Positions 1-9,642 of a stretch of 18,449 nucleotides of DNA are shown one piece after another. Below the pieces are notes generated by a model. That model was not told the DNA's origin, ran no database searches, and saw nothing but the letters and a program-made list of their open reading frames with translations. The position numbers were made by a program, and so were the translations under genes. Origin of the DNA: Spongospora subterranea (lineage: Eukaryota; Endomyxa; Phytomyxea; Plasmodiophorida; Plasmodiophoridae); NCBI GenBank assembly GCA_900404475.1, contig OUQQ01000320.1:1-18449 (forward strand). The letters are read 5' to 3'. Position 1 is the stretch's first letter. Each line of letters starts with the position of its first letter.

Positions 1-32
1 TTAAATGTATATGTGAGTGACTGCGCACAGTG

Positions 33-69
33 TTGGATCAATTTTGGATCATTGGATCAATTTGGATCA
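33..69. repeat. Short direct repeat, four copies of TTGGATCA
   Basis: TTGGATCA occurs at 33-40, 44-51, 52-59 and 62-69, so the unit repeats with irregular 0-3 bp spacers. No gene is visible beside it and no function is inferred. Confidence 0.7.
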
Positions 70-514
70 AAATTGAGTCTACTCAGTATTACAGTACCGT
101 ACACTCTAAGGAATTAAGGAAGTGTCACAGTCACACAGATGGGGAGTTCACCGCCCCCCGTCTTTTGGACGCAAAATCAAATCACAGTTAAACACTCAAA
201 CAGAGTAGAGAAATGACGTTTTAGAAAGCAGAGAGTTTCGCTACGTCGATGAAAAAGATTGAAAACCAAAGAGAATGTCAGTGCCAACAAAATCAACATT
301 ATTGACCATGTGCAGTGATCATATATCAAAACAGCACTGTCTACCAGTGCTAATAAAGCAAAATTAACGATTGATATCCAAAATTACTCAAGTTGAACGA
401 TACAAAGTTGCAGATTGCCTCGCGTCAAATAAAATTCCTCAAACAAATCAATTGTGAAAATTTAAGGGCAAACATTTGCTTGAAGTCGGCTGTATTCGAC
501 ATATACTTGTCAAA
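70..514. other. No gene seen
   Basis: AT-rich sequence with only short open frames on either strand. None has a recognisable motif, signal peptide or convincing splice pair. Nothing firm to annotate. Confidence 0.5.
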
Positions 515-716
515 TTATTGGAAAACGGTAATTAGCGCCGTTCGCTCATTGCCATCGACGGCATTGATGTCTGCCACATAGTTCAGCAAAATTAGACCAA
601 ACATCACACTAGACAAGCTCAGGCTTCACAAATGTGATTCGGAGAGATTCATATTCGCAATCTGTGCCATAGTAACGCGGTGCCCGAATGCAGAATAGAG
701 CGTTGAGGTCTTCCCC
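515..716 (-). pseudogene. Possible ankyrin-repeat fragment, broken
   Basis: On the minus strand 604-515 reads ATG to TAA and contains VADINAVDGNERTAL, which fits the end of one ankyrin repeat (..GADINAVDxxGxTAL) and the start of the next. Upstream, 716-609 reads GEDLNALFCIRAP followed by an acidic segment, which could be the preceding repeat. The two pieces are in different frames and end in stops. A short intron between them is possible, but I found no pair that restores the frame with good signals. It may be a decayed repeat gene or an exon of a gene I cannot assemble. The resemblance is to the general ankyrin consensus only. Confidence 0.3.
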
Positions 717-719
717 TAC

Positions 720-1391
720 TCATATTTGGTGGAAGCTAGAAATACGTGATAACTCGCCTGTTTGAGTACAGGAAAACAACAATAGTGACCATGTGGAGAG
801 ATAAAAAAAAATATAAAACGACATTCTCAAGCCCAGTGCCAATGAGACAAGTCAAGTTCCCAACACGAGTATTGTTAAAGATTTCTCCGAATAACACCCT
901 TCAAGGTTGTAACTCAGAGCGATTACAACATGTGAACACCAGGCAGTGCACAGATTGAACCTTCAGCTAAAACCCGCTTAAATGTCCAGCTTGTTCAATG
1001 GGTGAGCTGATAGATTCAAAAAGCAGCAAGAAGTCGTTAAGTTGAGATACTCAAACCCGGAAGCCCTTTCAGTAATCGTCATCTTATGCGATCCGAAATC
1101 TGTCAGTGGATGAACGGATTGAGTGGCAGGTGAATAACGGGTATCAAATCTGGCTGTATCACACCAGAGTTGTCCCTCATGGCGATCCTAGTTGTTTCAT
1201 CAACGCCGTCTCCTCTCCCATATAATCTGTGTCTCGGATTGGGATATCACTTATTACTGTTCAGAATTTGTTCATTTCAGCATTGACTGAATCAACGTGC
1301 TGTTGCGGATCAGTCGAATCCGCCTTCGCCATTCTGTTCGATTGGCCCCAGTACTCCACAACCTGATAATGCCAAAAACTCTCTGTCGTGT
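720..1391. other. No gene seen; presumed 3' flank of the small membrane-protein gene
   Basis: Open frames here are short, lack family motifs and do not chain with the neighbouring genes. The right end presumably carries the 3' untranslated region of the minus-strand gene that stops at 1392. Confidence 0.4.
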
Positions 1392-1837
1392 TTATTTTAA
1401 CGTCGAGTTTATTGTTCTTCGAAAGGAGAGCATAACGCCCAATCCTATAAGGCTTACAACGACTAAAACCGCAACGAGGATCATATTGATGGGGAGAGCA
1501 CCACTACCACCGATACTGTGGGGTATGCAACAAGGGATCGACTCAACAGATGGCGCCTCTGTCTCATCGGTTGATTCAATGGAAACTGATACAGGGAGCT
1601 CATCTTCATGGTCGGTTTGTTTCTTGATGGAAGTCGTTGTTCGCGTGGAAAAATCTGATGGAATGATGAGCGATTCTGTCAGTGAATTCTGTTTCGTTGT
1701 GCAGTCTGACCGTGTTGGTTCTGTGGATTAACGTTGGAGCGAAGAGATTTACCACCCTTGGTGGATTTGCTAGATATTAGATCAGACCCGACCAGGGTCA
1801 TAGACCATACGAGAATGACTAGCAATAATCTCATCAT
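1392..1837 (-). CDS. Small type I membrane protein, two exons, unknown function
   Basis: Unrecognised family. Proposed exons are 1837-1753 and 1705-1392, with a 47-bp intron (donor GTAAAT, acceptor ending GGTCAG). Splicing in phase 1 gives 132 residues. The start MMRLLLVILVWSMTLVGS is a classic signal peptide. Residues about 30-95 are rich in Ser, Thr and acidic residues with no bulky core, as in a glycosylated stalk, and carry a Cys-Cys pair near residue 87. Residues about 101-121 (ILVAVLVVVSLIGLGVML) form one membrane span, followed by RR and a ten-residue tail. The likely topology is N-outside, C-inside at the surface or in the secretory path. An alternative acceptor at 1720 adds five residues but makes a 32-bp intron. 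The joint signal peptide, stalk and stop-transfer layout is the main evidence; the intron choice is inference. Confidence 0.6.
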
Positions 1838-1961
1838 GGAGATGAAAACAGAATGGATATTAATGTGATACTTAATAATATGATTAACAGCAATAAACGC
1901 CCTTTCCCTTTTTGCAGCTCAAAACAGTCAGTAATGAGTCATTCCGTCGGAATTACAACGG

Positions 1962-2254
1962 TTCTCCTCGGAACTTTGTCCCCCCAAACCCTAAACTCCG
2001 TAAAGCACCGACAGCTACGCACCGTAAAATACAATAAATGGGAAACTGGGAAACTTGTAAGGTATCCGATACCCTACCCAAAGCGCCAATATATCAACCA
2101 CTAGAGGAGAAGATCTAACAAATGTTCAGAACTAGGGATGAATCTTAGCGGATCGCAGTACAAGACTACTCTCACTCTTACAATCCCCCGTTCAAATCAA
2201 GTCGTCCCAGCTTCTCACGATGTTTAGGCTTTGGGGGGTACAAAGTTCCGAGGA
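1962..2254. repeat. Inverted repeat, arms about 33 bp, 225 bp apart
   Basis: The left arm at about 1962-1997 (CTCGGAACTTTGTCCCCCCA at its core) and the right arm at about 2222-2254 are reverse complements with a one-base gap and about one mismatch. The left arm also reads AAACCCTAAA. The interior has no convincing gene. This could be the terminal repeats of a small foldback or MITE-like element. I saw no flanking target-site duplication, so that is only a possibility. Confidence 0.6.
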
Positions 2255-2746
2255 ATAGCGGAAGTTGACTGAAATCCTGTTGACTGATTAGGGAGAGTTA
2301 TGGGCGATACCTTCGTAGTCGTGATCGAATTGATGTGCTCTCGATTCCCCGATTAACTGATTTGACGCTTTTCAGTAAAGTAGGGACGTTGATTGTGTAA
2401 TCTGAAGTTTGTAAAAACGTCACTCTTTTTCAAAACAAATCATGTTGTGTGGAAATAGGGTTTCTGGACTGTGAACCTGTTAAATTGTCAAACGACATGG
2501 GTTAGCTGGTTTAGTTATATTCATAACATTATCGTTCGGAATTTCCCTAGTTGGAACAGAATGGAGTTTGTGATAGCGAATTGCAGTACCGATCACCGTT
2601 GCAAACATGAAACTACAGCCAAAAGGCGATAGCGGGACTGTACGAATTATATACCAGAATCGTTCCAGTTTCCTGGATTTACGATCTTGCTTCAGAAAGG
2701 TCCTGTGATCATTCATATGCTTGACTACAATGGTGGAGCCGAAACT
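2255..2746. other. Mostly non-coding; possible membrane-span exon on minus strand
   Basis: Minus-strand 2716-2480 is open for 78 codons and includes a hydrophobic stretch (LSPFGCSFMFATVIGTAI) after a basic start (RKSRKLERFW). It has no recognised family, and I could not link it to other exons. It may be one exon of an unassembled membrane protein or chance. Otherwise nothing is seen here. Confidence 0.2.
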
Positions 2747-3190
2747 CCTTCCATCGTGGACACAATTTCTCCAACTTCTATTCCCCGTGCAAAAGATGAA
2801 TTTTTGTGATGACGAAAGAAGTGGAGGGCTATCAACTGCGAAATTGAGCCATCATGGCTTAATCGTGAAGGAGGGGAAGACCTGGCCACTCCTCGTCTGC
2901 TCTTCTTGACGACTGAGCAGGCCTTCTTTGTGGGCTTTCCCGCCGAAACGGTTTACTCGTTTCAGAGGNCTTCCATCGTGGACACAATTTCTCCAACTTC
3001 TATTCCCCGTGCAAAAGATGAATTTTTGTGATGACGAAAGAAGTGGAGGGCTATCAACTGCGAAATTGAGCCATCATGGCTTAATCGTGAAGGAGGGGAA
3101 GACCTGGCCACTCCTCGTCTGCTCTTCTTGACGACTGAGCAGGCCTTCTTTGTGGGCTTTCCCGCCGAAACGGTTTACTCGTTTCAGAGG
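2747..3190. repeat. Perfect 222-bp tandem duplication with an N at the junction
   Basis: Bases 2748-2968 and 2970-3190 are identical over 221 bp. The single unknown base in the window (2969) sits exactly between them. The base before copy one (2747) and the base after copy two (3191) are both C, so the N is probably C. A perfect copy joined by one N is typical of two contig ends placed side by side without collapsing their overlap. The 3' end of the minus-strand coiled-coil gene lies in the right copy. Confidence 0.9.
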
Positions 3191-4172
3191 CGAATGATGG
3201 CCGCCTAGACCGCGATGGCGGGCTCGAAACACTCCCGTGGAATCTTCTTTTCTCTGAAACCGTAATGGGAAGCGGTGATGACGGAGAACCATACCAGATG
3301 GCTTTTCCGTGAAAGGACGCTTGGGGCTGGATTGGCGGTAAATGAGGGGGGATGTCGACTCCTAATCTGGCAGCATACATGAAAGGCTGTTTGTCAGTAG
3401 TTTTGGGAAATCTTAAACAGAAATGTAGAAAAGTATAACGGAGGGGAGTGAAAGTTCGAGGACGTAGGACGAGATTTGATGGGACTTTTTTACTTCACCT
3501 TGCGTCATTGATTGGATATCGCGTATTTCCGCTAATACTGTTTTGTCGGAATTAGAAGCAACTACAGGGGAACTGCGAAATTCGTCCACAAATTCTAACA
3601 TATGAATCACGACCAGATTTGTGATCGATCGAATTATGGTGATATACCCTTGCAACCTGCTGGCCTGATCAATCGACTGCTCGTTGTCTTTCTGGTGCTG
3701 CTCCAGAAGGCGTTGTTGATCTCCAACCTGGAGAGTCAGGTCAGTGATTAGGATATCGCGCTCGCCAAGCGCCATCGCAAGAGCATTCGACCCAGGCTTT
3801 TTAAAGTGATCAGATAGCCGACATACGAAAATATCACCAACACTCACACTAAAATCCAGTGTAAAACCCTTAAGACGTTGCTCATGTCTAAGAGTTTCGC
3901 CCACCCTTGCCCAGATTTCCTTCGCCCTCTGAATGCATATTTCGGCCTCGTTCGCCGGTTTCCTGAAGATTTATCCTCAATAGGTGCATGACCAATAACC
4001 ATTAAGTTCGTACCTGTAAAGTCAGTTGTAATGTGACAGATTTTTCAGTGATATCGCGAACAAGAAGTTTTTGCCTCACTAGTTCAGCTTTAAGGAGTGC
4101 ACGAATCTGTTCCGCCTTCCCTGACGATGCAGTAAGTTTCGCTTCATAAAGAGCCCAGTCTTCAATCAACCC
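3081..4172 (-). CDS. Coiled-coil-like protein, multi-exon, frame joins uncertain
   Basis: Unrecognised. The best block is 4172-4014, between an acceptor (CGCTTTCAG) and donor GTACGA. It encodes 53 residues of heptad-like helix rich in Glu, Lys and Leu (IEDWALYEAKLTASSGKAEQ). A second block from about 3944 to 3500 continues with helical sequence (EIWARVGETLRHEQRLKG, then GDQQRLLEQHQKDNEQSIDQ). It contains a likely 51-bp in-frame intron (GTGAGT...AAAAAG, after GFTLDFS). A last block, about 3392-3081, is Pro-, Ser- and Arg-rich (IPPHLPPIQPQ, SSPPSRSRRPSFAS) and stops at 3081, resembling a disordered tail with SH3-type ligands. The join at 4014 is out of phase unless a poor acceptor is used, the join into the tail needs a weak donor, and no initiator ATG is evident. 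It is either a real gene with missed splice sites or a decaying copy. BAR-like membrane-bending proteins are one idea but not shown. Confidence 0.4.
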
Positions 4173-4354
4173 CTGAAAGCGATATCGAATACAAGTCGAG
4201 ACCACCACTATAATATCACCTCTTCTCTATTTCCGCCACAGAATGTCTCACAATACTTCAACTGATAATGTGTCGATTTGAGAACATGAAAGAATGTGTT
4301 TATCGAGTTCCATCCAAATAGGTGACTGAGTTTGTGCGATGATGTGATAGGCCA
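4173..4354. other. Gap between lipoxygenase stop and coiled-coil gene
   Basis: This holds the lipoxygenase 3' flank and presumably the 5' end of the next minus-strand gene. The frame stays open for about 47 codons after the lipoxygenase stop, but the stop is at the conserved C-terminal Ile, so this is taken as untranslated. Confidence 0.4.
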
Positions 4355-6647
4355 TTAGATCCAGACGTAATACGGTAGACGATATGGGCTCAAAAAAGTG
4401 TAAGGCCTTGCGGAACCGTCCTCACGAACCGAGATCGTGTCGTGTATTCTCTGAAGATCGCACTTGAATTCATCAATGGCGACTGACACTGCGGCGGCCG
4501 GACTGGAATCCTCCAGGAATCCGATCAACGACAACGTTGTTGGCAACTGCCGGTAAAAGTTGGACAATAACACGACCTCGCCGACAATTAGGGCCGGAAC
4601 CGGTGGTAAAAACTGGCGAAGATTGATGGATGTGTCCTGCTTTTTGATCGGTAATGGAGCCCAGAATGCTTTAGGGTTGAATGGCAAGGCACCAGTCCAT
4701 AGCACATACGAGTTCATGGCGTGATGTTGAATCGACGTCTGGAAAATCTGAAACACCAGGGCGTTGTCAAAGGTTGATATGATTGGACGAAACTCGAATA
4801 ACGACAATGGAAACCGGGAATAAACCATTATGATAATGTGATGAATTACCATTGTGGCAATCATGTTGCACAAATCGTTGAAGGACGTCAGTTGCGATGG
4901 GAACCCTTTGAAGGCACCTCCATTTGGATCGGCAACGGCTGCAACCCACGCCTGCAACTCAAAATCGTTCACGACGCGTTCATCGGTGGTGTAAGCACGT
5001 TTTCCACTTCCAGATCCAGAGTTGCTGTAATACGGTTGGAGGGTATTACTAACCAACTTACGCAACGCCTCGTAAAGATCCAGCGAATCATCACGGCGTG
5101 GAAAATTGGGAATTCGCATGAGTTGACGGTATTTCTGTTTGGGCGATTGAGTACTCCAGTCGAAGGTTTTGGTGACTTGTTCGGCGTAATCCATCATTCC
5201 AGCAGATCCACGTCCGAACACGCTGTCGTTGACAGTTCCGTTTTGGAACAGGGCCTGTAATCCCATGAAACTGTTCCCAAAAACTGTGAAAGAAACTCGT
5301 CAGTTTTTTTAAACGAAGATAGAATACAATGGATTGGCAACAGATTCAACCAAAACGGGTGGTCAAATATGAGATGAAGGTTTGACCAAGCAAACGTGCT
5401 CTCAAGTGGAAAATGGGGAAAACATACGGTTTTTGAAATGAGGAGAGAGTAGGGGATATATTGGGTGTTCAACGCTAATGTGGCGCATCATAGCAACACG
5501 AATGGGTTCCATGGCCAGATGCGTACTGACGAAATGAGCCATCGGCTGAATATTCTGCTCGGCAGCGGCGAACGCCATCTTGGCCATTTGCCATTGAGAC
5601 GGCTCGTCCAGCGGGGTGTATACCATTCCGGTCCTGATCAACCGAATACCCAGCACCTGAAACCCTTTATTCTCGTCAACAAAGAACATGGCGATCGCTC
5701 CAGGGGTGTATTTCGGTCCAATGTTGGCGCTTTCTGCAACCGATAGGTCAATCTTGTACAGCAGCCCCGCGTTAAGAAGAGACTTAAGCGGCTTTCCTGT
5801 CAGGGATTTGATCAGATCCGTCGGCAATTGAATTGTGTTCTCGTTTGCCGGTTCGAGCATGAACCCGCTGGAGCGTAGACGATCATCAGCAAAGCTCTGG
5901 TCCAAGTCGCCGGCGATGTTGCCGATAGGGTATTCGATTGTGTTCTCGATCAGATGGAACATGTCTTTCAGGCCCTGGATGGTGGCGAAATTAGCTTGTC
6001 CACTGCTGAGGCCGTTGGCGATTGCCGTCTGCCTTTGAGGCTCTGAATAATGAGAGATATCCGCTATCTCCTGCGATATCATTGAAAGCACCTAATTCCC
6101 ACCAGTAATCAGACTCAACCACAACAAGACTCTCTGAAGCAGTTTTGGGTCAATAGGAATACAGTTAGGCAATGATTGCAATAAATCAGGGGCCCAATAA
6201 TTCGACTTTTGAGAAACAAAAACAGGAGAACCAATGGTAAACAAGGTAAAACGAAGGAAGAGTGAAATGTTGCTAGAGGATAGGTATGGATAAGCGATAT
6301 ACCGGTAAGGTAGGTTGAGGCCCATTTGGGATCTTGAACAACCGGTTGAGGTTGGCGACTTTATGGAAACGAGGGCCATTGATGAATTGGGTGCGGAGGG
6401 TGGCTAAGGCAGCGGCACGAGCACTGATGTTGTAGCCAGCAAGTTCAGGTACTGATAGTGCAGAGCTGTAGTTCAATGGTCAACACACATAACACAAACA
6501 AGGAGATAGATGATTGTGGCGAAAGTGGGTCAATAGGAAAATGGGTTTTGAGATGAGGTTAAGGTGACGCTGTTTAGATTACCTGGTTAACGATAATGTG
6601 GACAATCCGAATAATACTGTGATCATCATGACCCGTATTATCGCCAT
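4355..6647 (-). CDS. Secreted lipoxygenase without PLAT domain, five exons
   Basis: Lipoxygenases are non-haem iron dioxygenases that add O2 to polyunsaturated fatty acids. Proposed exons: 6647-6583, 6465-6303, 6091-5428, 5283-4850 and 4747-4355, all joined in phase with GT-AG introns of 117, 211, 144 and 102 bp, giving 572 residues. Exon 1 is a signal peptide (MAIIRVMMITVLFGLSTLSL). The first two iron histidines are in MAHFVSTHLAMEP (H262, H267), followed by LLSPHF. The third histidine and the Asn are in SIQHHAMN (H450, N454). The chain ends SPYRLPYYVWI, placing the conserved C-terminal Ile (I572) as fifth ligand. Other family landmarks are WQMAKMAF, HPIYPLL and a WVAAVAD...GFPSQL stretch. 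There is no room for an N-terminal PLAT barrel, so the layout resembles secreted bacterial-type enzymes. The fourth intron is stop-free and in frame. Position specificity cannot be read here. The identity is secure; exon 1 is less so, since other frames are open there. Confidence 0.92.
4748..4849 (-). other. In-frame, stop-free intron in lipoxygenase
   Basis: Donor GTAATT follows ATAATG-type codons for IATM, and acceptor GTGTTTCAG precedes IFQTSIQHHAMN. The 102 bp keep the frame and contain no stop. Removing them brings TM next to IFQTSIQHHAMN, which then aligns with the family pattern T-M-(V/I)-I-F/Y-T-x-S-A-Q-H-A-A-V-N. A second acceptor nine bases further (TTTTCCAG) would give a 111-bp intron and delete IFQ. 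The first fits the family better. Confidence 0.75.
6583..6647 (-). other. Lipoxygenase exon 1, signal peptide
   Basis: ATG at 6647-6645 begins a short basic start and a hydrophobic core, and ends AG before donor GTAATC. The two bases pair with C after the acceptor TGAACTACAG to make Ser22. The same DNA is also open in another minus frame and on the plus strand, so transcript evidence is needed to fix this exon. Confidence 0.65.
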
Positions 6648-6779
6648 ATTCCTGCCCAATAATGGGTATGAACTCCCTTTCGAAACCGGTAATTACAATC
6701 TGTCGCAGCACGTGTTCTCTCGTCATCATCAATCAAAAAATGATACTCGATATTGACCTACCACAACCAAAAAAAACAG

Positions 6780-9000
6780 GTGTTGACGAAATCGTATCAA
6801 TAGGACAATGGACCTTCATCGCCAATGGTATCAAGTTGTGTTGGGCACAGCCCGACACGCGCCATCCACGAAACCATCGCCAATAATCACGAGTCATTGA
6901 AAAACGATTGGTTTGATTGAATCTGCAGATATTGCCAGTAAAACGGATACGATTTGCTTTAAATCTTTAGATTTTTTTGTAAATTTGGTATCGTGTGGAA
7001 TGATTAACCGGATATTCATAACGACTTGAACCCCGACCTGGCAGATATCTGGGATCAGGGTCAACAATGGATTTCGGGGCCACATGAACATTACACCAAA
7101 ACCTCAAGATTTTCAGTATTTTTAGGAAACAACAGAGTAGTCTCATTTATTGGTTGATGAATCTGCAACACAGCACATGGTGTTATCACTTCGATGACCC
7201 TCAAATGTTATAGCCAATTTCCTGCATGATGATAATGAATCATGACCCTGGACACAGCACTGGCGATCAACCAGAATATGGTTTTGGCCAAAACCACCAA
7301 CCCAAAAAATCGACTCAGAGTTCCCATATTGTATCCTCTTCCGCCCCATCCCCAATTTCGATAATCATTGGACCGATTCAATTTTTTCGAAAGTCATGAT
7401 GGATTGACTTGTCGATAACGAATTTATCAGGTCTTATTACTATGGATATCCATATCTAGCACAATCTGGTAATCTCAATGGATGGGCTTAGCAACGACCA
7501 TTGCTCAGCAATACTTTTAACCAAAGGAATCACTTTTTACGAAAGTTTATTCACATTCTTCCTGCGCAATGGTGTCATCTATTTCAAAAATGAACCGAAG
7601 GTCTCGAAGAATCGAGTAAACCCAACATATATCTGGGAAATTAACGAGTCGCAAGAGTTGCCTTAGTTCAGATTGTGGAGTTTTAACACATAATTAATTG
7701 ACGTTGGTTAAAATAGCAGTGACCCATATCGTCCAGTTCCAGTCTGGATCTTGGTATCAATCATCTGTAATCGCTTTAACAATGCCAATGTCTGACGCTA
7801 ACACACACCGATCAGAGAACCCTGATGTGTCCTCATATTCGGCTACCGATACGATCATGAACAGAAGCAAAAATGAAGTTGTATTGGGATGAGAGTGTTA
7901 CTGACCCCAATATGAATGACCAACGAATGCCAGAAAGAGGCTTCGAAATCCGACAGCTTAGTCGCGATTCGGGGCCAAACAAACGGTGGTCTGTGAACTG
8001 ATTGGACAGTGGCGATTATCGAAACGGGTGGTGAAGTTGTCAGCCTGACCATGTTGGGTGGAGATGGTAAAAGATATTTCCACTTCAGTAGTATCGCGGT
8101 CCAATATAAACCACCAGTCACTCTGTCTGTATTCACCACAACTTAATGGCGCAATCCGATAGTATTTCGTTTTGCCCAAATCCAACATCAGCATTGTCTC
8201 AGTTGACCCCATTTTCAAAACGGATTACACCAGTCCTGCTAGAACAGCAAATCTATTGGTCGTTCCCGGATTACCTTTGTTGCAGAGACCCTGAGTGCGG
8301 GATTTCGCACCCGAGTCTGTGGTTGGTTGTTGCGACCCGACAAAGTAAGACATCTCGGCAAGTTTTCAGAGCCAAGGTTTGGAACAGGTGCAGGGTTCTT
8401 CATTCATCCAGAGACCAAACGGTAAGACTGGGAAGATGAGAATATGACATCAACAATCTCACCCACTATGCAGTTGTTGGGTTTCAACTTCAAGAATAGA
8501 CTTGAAATTGCTGGAGTGTCGTAGGTTTCCGCTTCATCTTATTGTAAATGCGTTTGGAAATCTGGCGCAAGTTCGAATGTCGTGAGACGTTAATTGACCA
8601 GAAGCACAGAACCCATCCTACAGGCGAGAGGATACCTGGACTCAAATAAGAGGTTCTCCCAACCGATGGCTACGGTCGTGCTCATTTGGAAATTGCAGGC
8701 GGCCAAACGCATCATAATCAAATGAGCCTGAAACAACCCTGTCAAACACTCAAGGACTTCACTGGTTGGTATTGATTGTGTGACATTATTACATAATGGT
8801 GTTGGATATATAGCAGCGATGAACTGGACTCCAACAATAACAACCCCAACTTTCGGTCTGCTCCTGCCTGCATCACAATTGTGTCAATAACGCTATTAAT
8901 GCAGCCAGACGAGCACGATGCAGCGAGTGTTTTCAGAATCGCAAAATCAGATAACGGAATCCGAACATCTATCGCATCAAGCAATTACAACCTGCCTTGA
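6780..9000 (+). CDS. Candidate gene of many short exons, unknown function, strand uncertain
   Basis: No family recognised. These plus-strand blocks chain in phase with GT-AG introns: 6780-6827, 6929-6987, 7045-7115, 7174-7206, 7258-7330, 7460-7647, 7720-7753 and 7818-7880; then, after a gap I could not join cleanly (7918-8285), 8286-8421, 8474-8520, 8602-8652, 8699-8768 and 8817-9000. Best single blocks are 7460-7647 (GITFYESLFTFFLRNGVIYF), 8286-8421 (acceptor TTTGTTGCAG, donor GTAAGA; GTGAGFFIHPETKR) and 8474-8520. Cysteines and NxT/S sites would suit an extracellular protein. Caution: with this few stops, splice-site freedom allows such chains by chance. Several donors are weak (GTTATA, GTCGCA, GTTCTC), and the minus strand has comparable open blocks, including a signal-peptide-like start at about 7327 (MGTLSRFFGLVVLAKTIFWL). 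No initiator ATG or gene end is fixed. Confidence 0.33.
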
Positions 9001-9642
9001 TGCTCTCATCGAGAACAAATTGATGTCGGCGGTACGGACTGCTAAAGATGCGATGTCGCAAGTAGACCTCAACAATGAGCTTGTTGCTGATTAGGGGATC
9101 CGATTAGGTTGTACAAGGCAATTTTCTTGTACCATTCCGGAAGCTGCGACAGGTGGTACACACAACTCACTACCAACCAGAGCTGAAACAATTTTCACAA
9201 AACGAGTGGGAAATACTTCTACACCGTTGGTACACATTTTAACATTCACAAAAGCACACCGATGAATCGAGTAATACTCTACGAAAGATCACCATTAGAA
9301 GAGTTCAACAACAAAGAAATTACCTGATATCCATAAACAGAACAAAAAGTTAATGTGACAAAATTTGAATTCAACTACAAAATATATTAATCAGGCGTTC
9401 ATGTTTTCCATGGTCAGTATTTGAAATGGAAAGCAGATAAATCGCCTTGGGAGTTTGCAAAGACGGTGACATGCGTTGACCTTAGACCAGCAAGCCGCCA
9501 CAAGCAGTTCAGGACTGTATCAGCTGAAGACAATGGAGCGTTAAATGCCGGTCTACTTTTTATATAGTGTTATAACATTCGAGTGAAATGAAAACCCTAG
9601 ACAGATTATGACACCGGTTTGCAAAAGCAGGCATTTGGATAT
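9001..9642. other. No firm gene; 3' flank of the TMBIM5-like gene
   Basis: A plus frame running to TAG at 9092 (..ITTCLDALIENKLMSAVRTA..) looks coding but is out of phase with the preceding candidate exon. Between about 9093 and 9642 I see no family motif or splice chain. The right end holds the 3' flank of the minus-strand gene that stops at 9643. Confidence 0.35.

Noticed and set aside
1297..1731. 144-codon plus-strand open frame
   Set aside because: It is the antisense shadow of the small membrane-protein gene; the minus strand gives a signal peptide and a membrane span, while the plus frame shows no domain.
4209..4354. Read-through extension of the lipoxygenase past its stop
   Set aside because: The stop follows the Ile expected as the C-terminal iron ligand; an extension would destroy the site.
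4838..5260. 140-codon plus-strand open frame
   Set aside because: It lies antisense to the conserved lipoxygenase catalytic exon and has no motif of its own.
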